From Saliniradius amylolyticus (GTDB taxonomy: Bacteria > Pseudomonadota > Gammaproteobacteria > Enterobacterales > Alteromonadaceae), in contig NZ_CP029347.1 of the NCBI RefSeq assembly GCF_003143555.1, forward strand, positions 2,666,001 through 2,730,000: 64,000 nucleotides of DNA, in the 5' to 3' direction. This document shows positions 46,435-56,065 of the stretch, piece after piece. The position numbers were made by a program, and so were the translations under genes. The notes under the pieces are model-generated. The model was given only the letters and a program-made list of their open reading frames with translations. It was not told the origin of the DNA and did no database searches. The first letter of the stretch is position 1. Every line of letters starts with the position of its first letter.

Positions 46435-47196
46435 TGCCTTAAGCGAGGTGTTGTTCTCCGTTTTAGGGTATTGCCTCAAACCCAGCTGTACCCCGCTATC
46501 GCCTAACCGGGCCCTATGGGTATAGCTGCCAAACAGCCGGTCCCATACCGATAAATTAAAGCCATAATTGCTGTTGGTCTCTACCGGCCGCTGGCTATGA
46601 TGAATGCGGTGCATGGCCTGAGTCACAATCAACCAACGCAATGGCCGTTCCAGCCAGCCTGGCAAACGCACATTGGTGTGATTGAACAAGGAGGTGGCGT
46701 TGAGGATAACTTCAAACATCAATATGGTCAGCGGAGCAATGCCAAACAACGCCACCACGGCCATCTTGATCAACAAACTCAACAGGATCTCCAACGGGTG
46801 AAAACGTACCCCGGTAGAAACATCCACATGGGGGTCGGCATGATGCACCCGATGAAAACGCCACAGAAATGGCACCACATGGAATAAGCGGTGCTGCCAA
46901 TAGATGGCACAATCCAGAATTAGTAGCCCTACTATCACTTCCAGCCACAAAGGCCACTGAGTGAGATTGAACAGTCCCCAGTGCTGTTGTTGCAGGTTGA
47001 AAGCCAGGCCGGCCAGCCCCGCTGGCACCGCCAGGCGCGCCAGCAGCGCCCCCATCACCATCAGGCCGAAATTACTCAGCCAGCGCTGACGGGGCGCTAC
47101 CGAAGTACTGCGGGCGGGTGCCAGAGTTTGCCACAATGTCATCAGAGCCAGTATGCTTACAAACACACTCAGTCGTATCAGGCTGCCGTCTTGCAT
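46408..47196 (-). CDS. Sterol desaturase / fatty acid hydroxylase-family membrane protein
   Basis: 262 residues with about four to five hydrophobic segments and the histidine boxes of the family: HRLFH, HRVHHAD, HTNV and HRIHHSQRP. These ligate a di-iron centre that hydroxylates or desaturates lipids. The substrate is unknown. It is a single gene, convergent with ynjF with 27 bp overlap; no terminator separates the two. Confidence 0.9.
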   Translation of the reverse strand: MQDGSLIRLSVFVSILALMTLWQTLAPARSTSVAPRQRWLSNFGLMVMGALLARLAVPAGLAGLAFNLQQQHWGLFNLTQWPLWLEVIVGLLILDCAIYWQHRLFHVVPFLWRFHRVHHADPHVDVSTGVRFHPLEILLSLLIKMAVVALFGIAPLTILMFEVILNATSLFNHTNVRLPGWLERPLRWLIVTQAMHRIHHSQRPVETNSNYGFNLSVWDRLFGSYTHRARLGDSGVQLGLRQYPKTENNTSLKALLLMPFRR

Positions 47197-47292
47197 AAAA
47201 ACAATCTAGAATCAGTTAACTCGCGTAACCCTAAAGTTACCATTTAAAGACACCGGATTATTGTACGTCCGACAACAACAAAAAGGATACTT

Positions 47293-48006
47293 ATGACTGC
47301 GATTACTTTATTTATCGGAGTGCTTGCCGCGCTAATGGTCGCCTTACCTGGCCCGCTATATCAACTGGGCGTGGTGGATCTGGGACCGGCCTTTACCGTG
47401 ATGCGCTGGAGCGTTTATGTCGGCGGGGCGGGCATTGTGCTGGTGATCCTGCATGCCATTCTGCGTAAGAAGATGGGTTGGTCCACCCCGAGACTGGCCG
47501 TCGCGGTGGTGTTATCTGCCGTCGCGGTTGCCATGCCGGTGTCCCTGATGCAAAAAGCCCAGTCCGTGCCGGCGATCCATGATATCACTACCGATACCCA
47601 GGACCCGCCGGTGTTTGCAAAGATTGCCGATTTGCGTGCCGATGCGCCCAATCCAGTGGCCTACCAGGGTGAGGAAGTGGCTAAGCAGCAAAAAGAAGCC
47701 TACCCCGACCTGCAGACTCTGACGTTCGATAAGGGGACCGAGACGGTCTTTACCGCCGCCCTCAAGGCGTCGAAAGACATGGGCTGGCAGATTCACTTTG
47801 CCAACGACAAGGTCGGCGCTATTGAGGCCACCGACACCACGTTCTGGTGGGGCTTTAAGGATGATGTGGTGATCCGCGTACTGCCTCAGTCCGATGGCAG
47901 CAAGCTGGATATTCGCAGTAAATCCCGCGTGGGTCGTAGCGACCTGGGCAAAAACGCCGAGCGCATCCGCGCCTTTATTAAAAAGCTGAACCTGAACCTG
48001 TCTTAA
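47293..48006 (+). CDS. DUF1499 membrane protein
   Basis: 237 residues. Three hydrophobic segments in the first 90 residues are followed by a soluble DUF1499 domain (DPPVFAKIADLRADAPNP, MGWQIHFAN, IEATDTTFWWGFKDDVVIRV). Function is unknown. An AAGGA site precedes the ATG. Transcription probably ends at the hairpin 48037-48068. Confidence 0.88.
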   Translation: MTAITLFIGVLAALMVALPGPLYQLGVVDLGPAFTVMRWSVYVGGAGIVLVILHAILRKKMGWSTPRLAVAVVLSAVAVAMPVSLMQKAQSVPAIHDITTDTQDPPVFAKIADLRADAPNPVAYQGEEVAKQQKEAYPDLQTLTFDKGTETVFTAALKASKDMGWQIHFANDKVGAIEATDTTFWWGFKDDVVIRVLPQSDGSKLDIRSKSRVGRSDLGKNAERIRAFIKKLNLNLS

Positions 48007-48036
48007 CGACTGGTAAAACACCTAATAAAATCATAG

Positions 48037-48068
48037 GCTTGATGGACTTACCTCCATCAAGCTTTTTT
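48037..48068 (+). terminator. Rho-independent terminator abutting a start codon
   Basis: Perfect 10-bp arms GCTTGATGGA and TCCATCAAGC flank a 6-base loop, with six T directly after. It terminates the DUF1499 transcript. The ATG of the DsrE-like gene follows the T run without any gap. Confidence 0.9.
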
Positions 48069-48596
48069 ATGTTCAAACGATTTTTTGTAGCCGCACTCGT
48101 TTTAAGTCCAATGGCTGGTGCCGAACCCCCGCCGGAGTTTCCCGTCCTGGCCGAATTTGGCGGCAACTACTGGGTGGAAACCAATCAGCCACTGCCCGCC
48201 GACACTCAGTTTAAAGTCGCCTTCGATGTGGGCGACGGCGCCGAGCCAGGCAAGCTTAACTACAATATTCACTCTCTGGCCCGATTCTTAAACATGCATG
48301 TGCGCCATGGGGTAGCGCGGGATAATATCCAGCTGGCGCTGGTGGTACATGGCAAAGCCACTAAAGACCTGCTTACCAATGCCCACTACCAACAAGAGTT
48401 TGGCACCGACAATGGCAGCGAGGCACTGATTCAGGCCTTATTGAACAACAACACCCAGGTCTATGTGTGCGGACAATCCGCAAACCACTACGGCGTGACT
48501 CAGGATAAACTGATCGATGGGGTGCAGATCAGCCTGTCGGCCATGACCCAGCATGCCCTGCTGCAACAACAGGGTTATACGCTGAATCCGTTTTAG
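48069..48596 (+). CDS. DsrE/DsrF-like periplasmic protein
   Basis: 175 residues from the ATG at 48069. A signal peptide (MFKRFFVAALVLSPMAGA) is followed by a DsrE/F-like domain (NIHSLARFLNMHVRHGV, QLALVVHGKATKDLL, VYVCGQSANHYGV with one Cys). DsrE-type proteins handle sulfur species or act as small partners. There is no ribosome-binding site: the ATG touches the T run of a terminator. An in-frame ATG at 48042 lies within the hairpin stem. Confidence 0.75.
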   Translation: MFKRFFVAALVLSPMAGAEPPPEFPVLAEFGGNYWVETNQPLPADTQFKVAFDVGDGAEPGKLNYNIHSLARFLNMHVRHGVARDNIQLALVVHGKATKDLLTNAHYQQEFGTDNGSEALIQALLNNNTQVYVCGQSANHYGVTQDKLIDGVQISLSAMTQHALLQQQGYTLNPF

Positions 48597-48598
48597 CT

Positions 48599-48628
48599 AA
48601 AAAAGGCCGCTCACTGAGCGGCCTTTTT
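48599..48628. terminator. Bidirectional terminator
   Basis: The 19-base palindromic core GGCCGCTCACTGAGCGGCC (48605-48623) is flanked by six A and five T, so it works on both strands. It serves the DsrE-like gene and the convergent gene at 48689. The identical core recurs at 49461-49479. Confidence 0.9.
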
Positions 48629-48688
48629 ACAGGGTGTAAATTTGACTGTGGTTAACTATTTAACCCGTTCTACTGAAAACTCACCGCC

Positions 48689-49372
48689 CTAGAAGGCTCG
48701 AATTGAGTCTATAGCCGGATCGGCATTAAATACCGCGCGAACCGACTGCCTTCCCCCGTCCTCCTGAGCAATATAAAGTACCTGAAACCCGGATGAATGC
48801 ATGGGTACATTTTCACTATTGATAAGTTGTATTACCTTATCCACATCTTCTTGCCGGTCCGCCGAGAAATAGGTCAAACAAAGCTGATCATTACAGTTTA
48901 ATCGGTAATCACTGCTGTAATTAGCCGCACCATTTAAGTTAAAATAGTCCATAACTCCTTGCTGGTATTTTTCTGTCGCCAGGCTCACATTCTGATCATC
49001 TCTGATCTCCTCCAACAGTTCAGTAAAGTTGTCAGCACTCAACACTTGCCCAGCCTTTTCTTTATTAACACTGCTAAAATCAGGGTTAACAATCGTCTGA
49101 ATGAAACTGGGGGACAGCGCTTTTTGATTATCGACTCTGGAATGCTCAGGCTCAGACGGATCCTCGGAAACTGGTCCGTTGTCACCTACTGACATATTGC
49201 TGTATCCATCTTGAGCAATTAAGGCAGGCTCAGGACTATTTTTCTCGCCGGAAGACGTTAACTCTTTTTCCACCTCATCATTAACAGCCTTCTCATCGGC
49301 CCCTACTAAAGTCATGATAATCACGGTCGCGAGAATCAGAACCAGCATAGATAACATAAATAACTTCTTCAT
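48689..49372 (-). CDS. Hypothetical membrane-anchored protein
   Basis: 227 residues from the ATG at 49370-49372 with AAGGA seven bases upstream. An N-terminal membrane anchor (LFMLSMLVLILATVIIMTLV) is followed by a long acidic, low-complexity linker and a C-terminal domain with two Cys (RLNCNDQLCLTYF). No family recognised. It is flanked on both sides by the same terminator core, which suggests a gene placed between two copies of a terminator. Confidence 0.65.
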   Translation of the reverse strand: MKKLFMLSMLVLILATVIIMTLVGADEKAVNDEVEKELTSSGEKNSPEPALIAQDGYSNMSVGDNGPVSEDPSEPEHSRVDNQKALSPSFIQTIVNPDFSSVNKEKAGQVLSADNFTELLEEIRDDQNVSLATEKYQQGVMDYFNLNGAANYSSDYRLNCNDQLCLTYFSADRQEDVDKVIQLINSENVPMHSSGFQVLYIAQEDGGRQSVRAVFNADPAIDSIRAF

Positions 49373-49445
49373 CACTCTTTCCTTGTTGTTTGAAGGGAGG
49401 CCATTATTAACGTATATAATCACCCTAACCTTGCCGCTCAGCAAC

Positions 49446-49494
49446 CGTTAAAGTCAAAAAGGCCGCTCACTGAGCGGCCTTTTTGACTTTAACG
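49446..49494. terminator. 49-base palindromic bidirectional terminator
   Basis: Perfect 24-base arms surround a single central base. The middle 19 bases (49461-49479) equal the core at 48605. The outer 10 bases (CGTTAAAGTC and complement) are unique to this copy. On the minus strand it ends the DPP-IV-like gene transcript; its outer arm lies 11 bp from that gene's stop. Confidence 0.9.
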
Positions 49495-49505
49495 AGAATG
49501 CCTTC

Positions 49506-51713
49506 TTAACGCATTAAATTGCGATCAAAGAAGTGAGTAATGGTGTTGTACAGATGAATCCCGGTTTGCTTGCCGCGGAGGCTGTGCTTCTTGCCGGGAT
49601 AATCCATCATCTCAAAGAGCAACGCCTTATCCTGCAGGGTTTTGTACAACTTGGTGCTGTGTTTAAACAGCACATTATCGTCGGCCATGCCGTGGTAAAT
49701 CAGTAACTTACCTTTTAGGCCATCCACATAGGGGAACACCGACGAGTTGGTATAGCCTTCTGCGTTCTCATCAGGATGCCCCATATATCGCTCGGTGTAG
49801 TGGGTGTCGTACAATAGCCAGTCGGTCACCGGCGCACCAGACACACCGGCGGCATAAACATCACCGGCCTTAAACATGCTCATCAGGGTCATATAACCGC
49901 CATAGCTGTGACCATAGACACCCACTCGCTTCTCATCCACATAGGGCTTGCTGGTTAAGAACTTCACGCCCTCAACCTGATCCTTAACTTCGATATCGCC
50001 CATATTCTTGTAGATGGCGTCTTCAAAGGCCTTACCGCGCTTATAAGAACCGCGGTTGTCGATGGAAAACACCACATAGCCTTTGCTGACCCAGTGCTGC
50101 ATCAGCAGGCCACGGTTGCCGCCCCAACTGTTAGTTACCACCTGAGCATGAGGACCGCCATAGTGATAGACAATGGCCGGATGTTTGCCGTTAACCTGCT
50201 TGGGCTTGTACAGGCGGTAGTGGATGGTAGTGCCATCCTCGGTGTTAAAGGTGCCAAACTCGGGCTTAACCCAGCTGTCCTGATAATCCGCCAGCGGATG
50301 CCCGCCTTGAACGGCGTTTTGTTCCAGCCAGGTGAGTTGCTCGCCGCCGGCCTTATGCAGGCTTACCTGAGGCGGGGTATTGACGGTGGAGAAACGATCC
50401 ACATAGATGCTGGCGTCCTTACTAAAGCTGATGCCATGAAAGCCGCTACGCTGGCTGACCCGCTCGATATCGCCCCCTTCCAGAGATACACGGTACAGGT
50501 GTCGCTCGATGGGCGTATCGGCGCGGCCAGTGAAATACACCGCCTTGCTGGCTTCGTCGATGGCTTCGATCTTATCCACCACCCATTCACCCTGGGTCAG
50601 CTGACGCACCAGCTCACCATCATTGTTGTACAGATACAGATGCTTAAAACCGTCGCGCTCCGAGGCCCAGATAAACTGCTCTGAGTCTTTTAAGAAGTGC
50701 AGATCGAAGTGCAGGTTTATCCAGGTGTCCGAGGTTTCCGTGAGCAGGTTGCTCTGCTCTGCGGTACGTGTGTCGTACTTACGCAGCTCCAGACGCTGCT
50801 GATCGCGACTTTGCCATTGGTAGGACAGATGACGACTGTCGTTCAGCCAGTTTACGCGGGCCAGATAAATATCCTCGTTATCGCCCAAATCCACCCATTG
50901 GGTGTCATCCTGGCCGATTGCTTTTACGCCCAGGTCGATTTTAACGTTGTCGGTACCCGTGCTGGGGTAACGCTGGGTGATCATCTTGATGGAATCGGCG
51001 TAGATTTCGCTGCGGGTGACTTCTTCCACCGGCGATTCATCTACCCGGGTAAAGGCGATTTGACTCTCGTCCGGGGCCCACCAGTAGCCTGTCATACGGC
51101 TCATTTCTTCCTGGGCCACAAACTCGGCCATACCGAATTTAATCGGGCCACCGCCTTCGGTGGTAATGGCCACTTCCTTACCGGAGTCGATGTCCATTAC
51201 ATAGAGATTCTGCTCGCGCACATAGGAGATATACTTGGCTCTGGGCGAGAAGCGGATGTCGGTCTCAAAGGCTTCCGTATCCAATAACTGGCGAGCATTG
51301 TCATCGCCCAGACGATAGTAATAGGCATCCCCTGCCAATGGGAAGAGTAAGGCCTTGCCATCGTCAGACCAGTGATAGCTCATAATACCCGACCCATGCA
51401 CTCGCATCCGTTCGCGACGAGCTTTTTCTTCGTCGGACAGTTCTTCCGGGCCCTGGTGCAGATCGTCGGAGTTGACCAGCATCCGGGTTTCACCGGATTC
51501 AACGTGGTACTCCCATAGATCGTAACGCTCGTAGTCGTCTTCTTTGCCTTTAAGAAAGGTGACTCGCTGACCGTCGGGGGAGACTTTCAGCATCTTGGGG
51601 GCGCTGCCCTCCAGCGAGGGCGATTGGAAAATCTGCTCGATATCAATGCTATTGGCAGAAGCAGGGGTGCTTACCAGTCCAACTGCCGCCAATGCCGTCA
51701 TCAGTTTTTTCAT
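49506..51713 (-). CDS. Dipeptidyl peptidase IV-like S9 serine peptidase
   Basis: 735 residues with a signal peptide (MKKLMTALAAVGLVSTPASA). The N-terminal beta-propeller contains the EE motif (FVAQEEMSRMTGYWWAPDE) that binds the substrate amino end. The C-terminal catalytic domain has Ser603 in GHSYGGYM, Asp678 in HGMADDNV and His710 in GKKHSLR. The Asp-His distance of 32 equals human DPP4. It likely removes X-Pro dipeptides from peptides in the periplasm. Single gene ended by the palindrome at 49446-49494. Confidence 0.94.
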   Translation of the reverse strand: MKKLMTALAAVGLVSTPASANSIDIEQIFQSPSLEGSAPKMLKVSPDGQRVTFLKGKEDDYERYDLWEYHVESGETRMLVNSDDLHQGPEELSDEEKARRERMRVHGSGIMSYHWSDDGKALLFPLAGDAYYYRLGDDNARQLLDTEAFETDIRFSPRAKYISYVREQNLYVMDIDSGKEVAITTEGGGPIKFGMAEFVAQEEMSRMTGYWWAPDESQIAFTRVDESPVEEVTRSEIYADSIKMITQRYPSTGTDNVKIDLGVKAIGQDDTQWVDLGDNEDIYLARVNWLNDSRHLSYQWQSRDQQRLELRKYDTRTAEQSNLLTETSDTWINLHFDLHFLKDSEQFIWASERDGFKHLYLYNNDGELVRQLTQGEWVVDKIEAIDEASKAVYFTGRADTPIERHLYRVSLEGGDIERVSQRSGFHGISFSKDASIYVDRFSTVNTPPQVSLHKAGGEQLTWLEQNAVQGGHPLADYQDSWVKPEFGTFNTEDGTTIHYRLYKPKQVNGKHPAIVYHYGGPHAQVVTNSWGGNRGLLMQHWVSKGYVVFSIDNRGSYKRGKAFEDAIYKNMGDIEVKDQVEGVKFLTSKPYVDEKRVGVYGHSYGGYMTLMSMFKAGDVYAAGVSGAPVTDWLLYDTHYTERYMGHPDENAEGYTNSSVFPYVDGLKGKLLIYHGMADDNVLFKHSTKLYKTLQDKALLFEMMDYPGKKHSLRGKQTGIHLYNTITHFFDRNLMR

Positions 51714-51794
51714 TATTCTGTTCCTGTCGTTAATGCCAGAGCGATTCTAGCCGCTGGCACTGACAGAAACAATCTACCCCCCAGGGTAGCGGGA

Positions 51795-52049
51795 TCAATC
51801 GTCCTTAAATGGGATAACCTGACCATTGTCACGCAGGCGGGTAAGCTGTATTACCTCCGATAGTGCAATACGATAGTGCTGCTCAGTACTTTTTAGGGTT
51901 AACCACTCCTGCCCCTGGCTGGCATCGAGCCCCACTAAGACTCCCTCCTCAATATGCGAGCCGTTCGACTCATCCCAGCTAACCCGCACCGGTTCCACCT
52001 GAATGACCAATAATTCCAGTTGGTCGGTGAGCTGACATTGGCTGGACAT
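51795..52049 (-). CDS. Rof-like Rho-binding antiterminator (tentative)
   Basis: 84 residues. The pattern CQLTDQLELLVIQVEPVRVSW, a turn with EEGVLVGLDAS, EWLTLKS and YRIALSEVIQLTRL matches the small Sm-like barrel of Rof/YaeO, which binds Rho and blocks termination. Length is right. Sequence identity to E. coli Rof seems low, so I keep this tentative. It is divergent from the FRG-domain gene. Confidence 0.6.
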   Translation of the reverse strand: MSSQCQLTDQLELLVIQVEPVRVSWDESNGSHIEEGVLVGLDASQGQEWLTLKSTEQHYRIALSEVIQLTRLRDNGQVIPFKDD

Positions 52050-52144
52050 ATTTCACCTCTACACTTTAGGCTTTCTTTTCTGGCTAACACCAGACCGGAA
52101 AAACGCTATCTTTATAACACGAGAGTAGAAAGAGGTAATAAGGC

Positions 52145-52936
52145 TTGCAGACTTTCACCGCTCAATCCTGGGACCACCTGCAGGAACTGTTGTTTGCCGG
52201 CTCCTGGAATGCCGATATCGGCCGCTACCGCTCGCCCTACGTGTTTCGCGGGCTGTCCGACGACCAGTTTGACTTAAAGACCTCGCTGATGCGTCTGGGC
52301 GGCCAGTATCCCCAGCTCGAACACCACCTGCTGCGTAACTTTAAGAAATACGGTCACGACAACTTCGAGCCCACCGACTCAGTCTGGCACTGGTTGACGA
52401 TTGCTCAGCACCACGGCCTGCCCACCCGCCTGTTGGACTGGACCTACTCTCCCTTTGTGGGGATGCATTTTGCTACCGCCGATATTGGGCAGAGTGAAAA
52501 AGACGGCGTGATTTGGAAGGTCAATTATCATGACTCCTGCAAACAACTGCCATCGGATATGAAGCGTCGTTTGGAAGCCGAGGGCGGCAATGTATTTACG
52601 GTAGACCTGCTTACTGACCTGGTACAGGATTTAGATGCCTTCGAACAAATGGAAGACGAGGATTATTTTCTGTTTTTCGAACCGCCCTCGGTGGATGGAC
52701 GCATTATTAACCAACACGCCCTGTTCTCGGTCGCTTCCAATCCTACCGTCGCGGTTGATAACTTGTTGGATAAAACCCAGACCGACTGCGAGCGGATTAT
52801 CATCCCGGCCGGGATCAAATGGGAAGTACGGGATAAACTGGACCAGGCCAATATCACCGAACGGGTGTTATTCCCCGGTCTGGAAGGCTTAAGTCATTGG
52901 CTGAAACGCCATTACAGCCCCAGAACGCCTGAGTGA
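52145..52936 (+). CDS. FRG-domain protein
   Basis: 263 residues, starting at TTG 52145 with GAGGT eight bases upstream; no ATG lies before the conserved part. The FRG domain shows YVFRGLSDDQFDLKTSLMR, then WLTIAQHHGLPTRLLDWTYSPFVGMHFA. The N-terminal F-R-G of the family is kept. FRG proteins occur in phage-defence and unknown settings; no partner gene is next to it here. It converges with the S10 operon across a shared terminator. Confidence 0.85.
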   Translation: MQTFTAQSWDHLQELLFAGSWNADIGRYRSPYVFRGLSDDQFDLKTSLMRLGGQYPQLEHHLLRNFKKYGHDNFEPTDSVWHWLTIAQHHGLPTRLLDWTYSPFVGMHFATADIGQSEKDGVIWKVNYHDSCKQLPSDMKRRLEAEGGNVFTVDLLTDLVQDLDAFEQMEDEDYFLFFEPPSVDGRIINQHALFSVASNPTVAVDNLLDKTQTDCERIIIPAGIKWEVRDKLDQANITERVLFPGLEGLSHWLKRHYSPRTPE

Positions 52937-52955
52937 CTTGCCAGCAGCCAGATAC

Positions 52956-52988
52956 AAAAAAGGCGCTGCCGTAACGGGAGCGCCTTTT
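52956..52988. terminator. Bidirectional terminator ending the S10 operon and the FRG gene
   Basis: Arms GGCGCTGCCG and CGGGAGCGCC (one G-G mismatch) enclose a TAA loop, with six A on the left and four T on the right. On the minus strand it reads as a strong terminator with six T, 25 bp after rpsQ. Confidence 0.88.
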
Positions 52989-53012
52989 GCTTATCTGTGT
53001 CGTAAGACTGGA

Positions 53013-53273
53013 TTAAACGGTTTTCGCTTCAACCAGTACTTCAACCAGATTCCAAGCTTTGGTCTTGGAGATAGGACGGCATTCGCTGATGCTTACCCAA
53101 TCGCCTTGCTTCGCTTGGTTGTTTTCATCGTGGACGTGCAGCTTGGTCGTGCGGCTGATGTATTTGTTATACACCGGGTGCTTAACACGACGCTCGATAG
53201 CAACGGTGATGGATTTTTCCATCTTGTCGCTGATTACACGACCCTGCAATGTACGAACAGTTTTCTCTGTCAT
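53013..53273 (-). CDS. rpsQ: 30S ribosomal protein S17
   Basis: 86 residues. [32 protein letters not shown] is split here into [17 protein letters not shown] and [18 protein letters not shown], both diagnostic of S17, a primary 16S rRNA binder. Its ATG shares one base with the rpmC stop. It is the last gene of the S10 operon, followed by a terminator; rplN is not adjacent. Confidence 0.98.
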   Translation of the reverse strand: MTEKTVRTLQGRVISDKMEKSITVAIERRVKHPVYNKYISRTTKLHVHDENNQAKQGDWVSISECRPISKTKAWNLVEVLVEAKTV

Positions 53274-53464
53274 TACGCACCTGCCTTCTGAGTCAGAATG
53301 GTTTTAACACGCGCAATGCTGCGACGCACTGTCTTCAACTGGTGAGTTTGTTCCAGCTGACCTGTGCTGTGTTGCATACGCAGGTTGAACTGTTCGCGCA
53401 GCAGATTCAACAGCTCTGCGTTCAGCTCTTCTACGCTTTTGTCTTTCAGTTCAGTGGCTTTCAT
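53273..53464 (-). CDS. rpmC: 50S ribosomal protein L29
   Basis: 63 residues with the usual helical hairpin ([45 protein letters not shown]). L29 sits at the exit of the peptide tunnel and binds L23 and trigger factor. The start and stop each share one base (TAATG) with rplP and rpsQ, so translation is coupled. Confidence 0.98.
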   Translation of the reverse strand: MKATELKDKSVEELNAELLNLLREQFNLRMQHSTGQLEQTHQLKTVRRSIARVKTILTQKAGA

Positions 53465-53877
53465 TACATCACCGTCCGAGTTACAAAGGTTGTCTTAAAT
53501 GGCAGTTTAGATGCCGCAAGAGCCAATGCTTCACGAGCCAACTCTTCTGGCACACCTTCCATTTCATACAGCACACGGCCTGGCTGAATCTGGCATACCC
53601 AGTACTCAACGTTACCCTTACCTTTACCTTGACGAACCTCAAGAGGCTTCTCAGTAATTGGCTTGTCGGGGAACACGCGGATCCAGATTTTACCCTGACG
53701 CTTAACGTGACGAGTCAGTGCACGACGGCCGGCTTCGATTTGACGCGCGGTCATACGACCACGGCCAACCGCTTTCAAACCATAAGTGCCGAAGCTCACC
53801 TTGCCGCCGGCGATGGCCATACCACGGTTACGCCCTTTATGCTGCTTACGGAATTTCGTACGTTTTGGTTGTAACAT
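53464..53877 (-). CDS. rplP: 50S ribosomal protein L16
   Basis: 137 residues, close to the usual 136. It opens [19 protein letters not shown] and carries [14 protein letters not shown] and the C-terminal [13 protein letters not shown]16 helps shape the A-site tRNA region of the large subunit. It lies 3 bp after rpsC in the operon. Confidence 0.98.
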   Translation of the reverse strand: MLQPKRTKFRKQHKGRNRGMAIAGGKVSFGTYGLKAVGRGRMTARQIEAGRRALTRHVKRQGKIWIRVFPDKPITEKPLEVRQGKGKGNVEYWVCQIQPGRVLYEMEGVPEELAREALALAASKLPFKTTFVTRTVM

Positions 53878-53880
53878 CTT

Positions 53881-54582
53881 TTAGCCCCCTTGCTTCGCAC
53901 TGCGGCCTTTCTTCTTAGGTGCCTGAGGCTGTTGCTCGTTTGCCGCTGGCAAACCGCCCAGGATTTCACCTTTGAAGATCCAGACTTTAACGCCGATGAT
54001 ACCGTAAGTGGTTTCAGCTGAAGAGGTCGCATAGTCGATGTCCGCACGGAAAGTGTGCAGTGGAACACGACCTTCGCGATACCATTCAGTACGGGCAATT
54101 TCTGCACCGCCCAAACGGCCGCTGACTTCTACTTTGATACCCTTGGCACCCAGACGCATAGCGTTTTGTACCGCACGCTTCATGGCGCGACGGAACATAA
54201 CCCGACGCTCCAGCTGGCTGGCGATGTTGTCGCCAACAAGTTGCGCGTCCAGCTCAGGCTTACGTACTTCAGCGATGTTGATCTGTGCTGGCACGCCAGA
54301 CAGTTTCGACACGTGCTTACGCAGCTTCTCGACGTCTTCACCTTTCTTACCGATAACCACGCCAGGACGAGCAGTGTGAATGGTCACACGCAGGCTCTTG
54401 GCAGGGCGCTCGATAACGATGCGCGATACCGAAGCGTTTTTCAGCTTCTTGGTCAGGAACTGACGTACCTGATGATCATTGTACAGGTTATCTGCATATT
54501 CTTTAGTATTAGCGTACCAGGTAGAGTTCCATGGTTTACTGATACCCAGGCGAATACCTGTAGGATGTACCTTCTGTCCCAT
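53881..54582 (-). CDS. rpsC: 30S ribosomal protein S3
   Basis: 233 residues, same as E. coli. [14 protein letters not shown] opens the protein. The KH domain has [14 protein letters not shown], and [15 protein letters not shown] lies in the C-terminal half. S3 lines the mRNA entry channel and has helicase activity with S4 and S5. rplV lies 9 bp upstream. Confidence 0.98.
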   Translation of the reverse strand: MGQKVHPTGIRLGISKPWNSTWYANTKEYADNLYNDHQVRQFLTKKLKNASVSRIVIERPAKSLRVTIHTARPGVVIGKKGEDVEKLRKHVSKLSGVPAQINIAEVRKPELDAQLVGDNIASQLERRVMFRRAMKRAVQNAMRLGAKGIKVEVSGRLGGAEIARTEWYREGRVPLHTFRADIDYATSSAETTYGIIGVKVWIFKGEILGGLPAANEQQPQAPKKKGRSAKQGG

Positions 54583-54591
54583 TATCTACTC

Positions 54592-54924
54592 CTAGTTATC
54601 AGCCACAACCACAGTGATGTGACTGCTACGCTTGAAAATACGATCCGCACGACCTTTGGCACGGGGCTTAATGCGCTTCATGGTAGGACCTTCGTCAACG
54701 AAGATCTTAGCTACGGTCAGCTCATCGATATCTGCGCCCTCGTTGTGCTCAGCGTTGGCAATGGCGGACTCCAGCACCTTTTTGATCAGCTCAGCTGATT
54801 TTTTCGGGCTGTAAGTCAGAAGCTCAAGCGCTTTCTCAACGTGCATTCCGCGAATTTGGTCCGCTACCAAGCGTGCTTTTTGAGCCGAGGTGCGGGCAAA
54901 ACGGTGTTTAGCTAATGCTTCCAT
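54592..54924 (-). CDS. rplV: 50S ribosomal protein L22
   Basis: 110 residues, normal. [20 protein letters not shown] is near the start, and the extended loop ([21 protein letters not shown]) reaches into the peptide tunnel. Changes in this loop can give macrolide resistance in other bacteria; the loop here looks ordinary. It is 10 bp after rpsS. Confidence 0.98.
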   Translation of the reverse strand: MEALAKHRFARTSAQKARLVADQIRGMHVEKALELLTYSPKKSAELIKKVLESAIANAEHNEGADIDELTVAKIFVDEGPTMKRIKPRAKGRADRIFKRSSHITVVVADN

Positions 54925-54934
54925 TATCTACCCC

Positions 54935-55210
54935 TTATCTCTTGGCTTTCTTATCGGCGATGTGACCGCGATAAGTACGCGTTGGCGCAAATTCGCCCAA
55001 TTTGTGGCCGACCATTTCGTCAGAAATCAAAACTGGAACGTGCTGGCGACCGTTATGGACTGCAATGGTCAACCCAATCATATTTGGGATGATCATAGAA
55101 CGACGTGACCAGGTTTTAATTGGTTTACGATCGTTATTTTCCACCGCAGTCTCTACCTTCTTCAGCAAGTGCAGGTCAATAAATGGACCTTTCTTGAGAG
55201 AACGTGGCAT
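54935..55210 (-). CDS. rpsS: 30S ribosomal protein S19
   Basis: 91 residues. [20 protein letters not shown], then [19 protein letters not shown] and [15 protein letters not shown], are the standard S19 blocks. S19 lies in the small-subunit head and contacts S13 and the A-site finger. It follows rplB by 15 bp. Confidence 0.98.
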   Translation of the reverse strand: MPRSLKKGPFIDLHLLKKVETAVENNDRKPIKTWSRRSMIIPNMIGLTIAVHNGRQHVPVLISDEMVGHKLGEFAPTRTYRGHIADKKAKR

Positions 55211-55225
55211 GGTGAATCCTCGCTA

Positions 55226-56050
55226 TTATTTATTACGACGGCGTACGATGAGCTTATCGGTACGCTTGTTAGAACGGGTTTTCTTACCCTTCGTTGGCTG
55301 ACCCCAAGGCGATACAGGATGACGGCCACCAGAGGTACGACCTTCACCACCACCGTGTGGGTGATCAATTGGGTTCATGGCAACACCACGTACGGTAGGA
55401 CGTTTGCCCTGCCAACGGGTGGCACCCGCTTTACCCAATGAGCGCAGCATGTGCTCAGAGTTACCAACTTCGCCTACTGTGGCGCGGCCTTCGGCCAATA
55501 CTTTACGAACTTCGCCAGAACGTAGACGCAGCGTTACATACGCGCCGTCACGAGCCAGAATCTGTGCGTAAGCACCCGCACTACGTGCGATTTGCGCGCC
55601 TTTACCAGGCTTCATTTCGATGGCGTGTACCGTAGTACCCACCGGAATGTTATTCAATGGCAACGCGTTACCCGCTTTAATGGGCGCGTTAGAGCCGGAT
55701 ACGATCTTGTCACCCGCTTTCAGGCCTTTCGGGGCCAGAATGTAGCGACGCTCACCGTCGGCGTAAAGTACCAGAGCGATATTAGAAGAACGGTTTGGAT
55801 CATATTCCAGACGCTCAACTGTCGCAGGTACACCATCTTTATTACGTTTGAAGTCGATGATGCGGTAGTGATGCTTGTGACCACCGCCAATGTGACGGGT
55901 TGTAATCCGACCATTGTTGTTACGACCACCAGACTTGCTTTTCTTTTCCAACAAAGGAGCGTAAGGCGCGCCTTTGTGCAACTCTGGGTTAACCACTTTG
56001 ATGACGTGGCGACGACCCGGAGAAGTTGGATTAGCTTTCATTAATGCCAT
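55226..56050 (-). CDS. rplB: 50S ribosomal protein L2
   Basis: 274 residues. It contains [20 protein letters not shown], the SH3-like middle and the conserved [22 protein letters not shown] with the functionally important His. L2 is needed for subunit joining and peptidyl transfer. It sits 15 bp after rplW. Confidence 0.98.
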   Translation of the reverse strand: MALMKANPTSPGRRHVIKVVNPELHKGAPYAPLLEKKSKSGGRNNNGRITTRHIGGGHKHHYRIIDFKRNKDGVPATVERLEYDPNRSSNIALVLYADGERRYILAPKGLKAGDKIVSGSNAPIKAGNALPLNNIPVGTTVHAIEMKPGKGAQIARSAGAYAQILARDGAYVTLRLRSGEVRKVLAEGRATVGEVGNSEHMLRSLGKAGATRWQGKRPTVRGVAMNPIDHPHGGGEGRTSGGRHPVSPWGQPTKGKKTRSNKRTDKLIVRRRNK

Positions 56051-56065
56051 GTCTAAACCCTCCTA

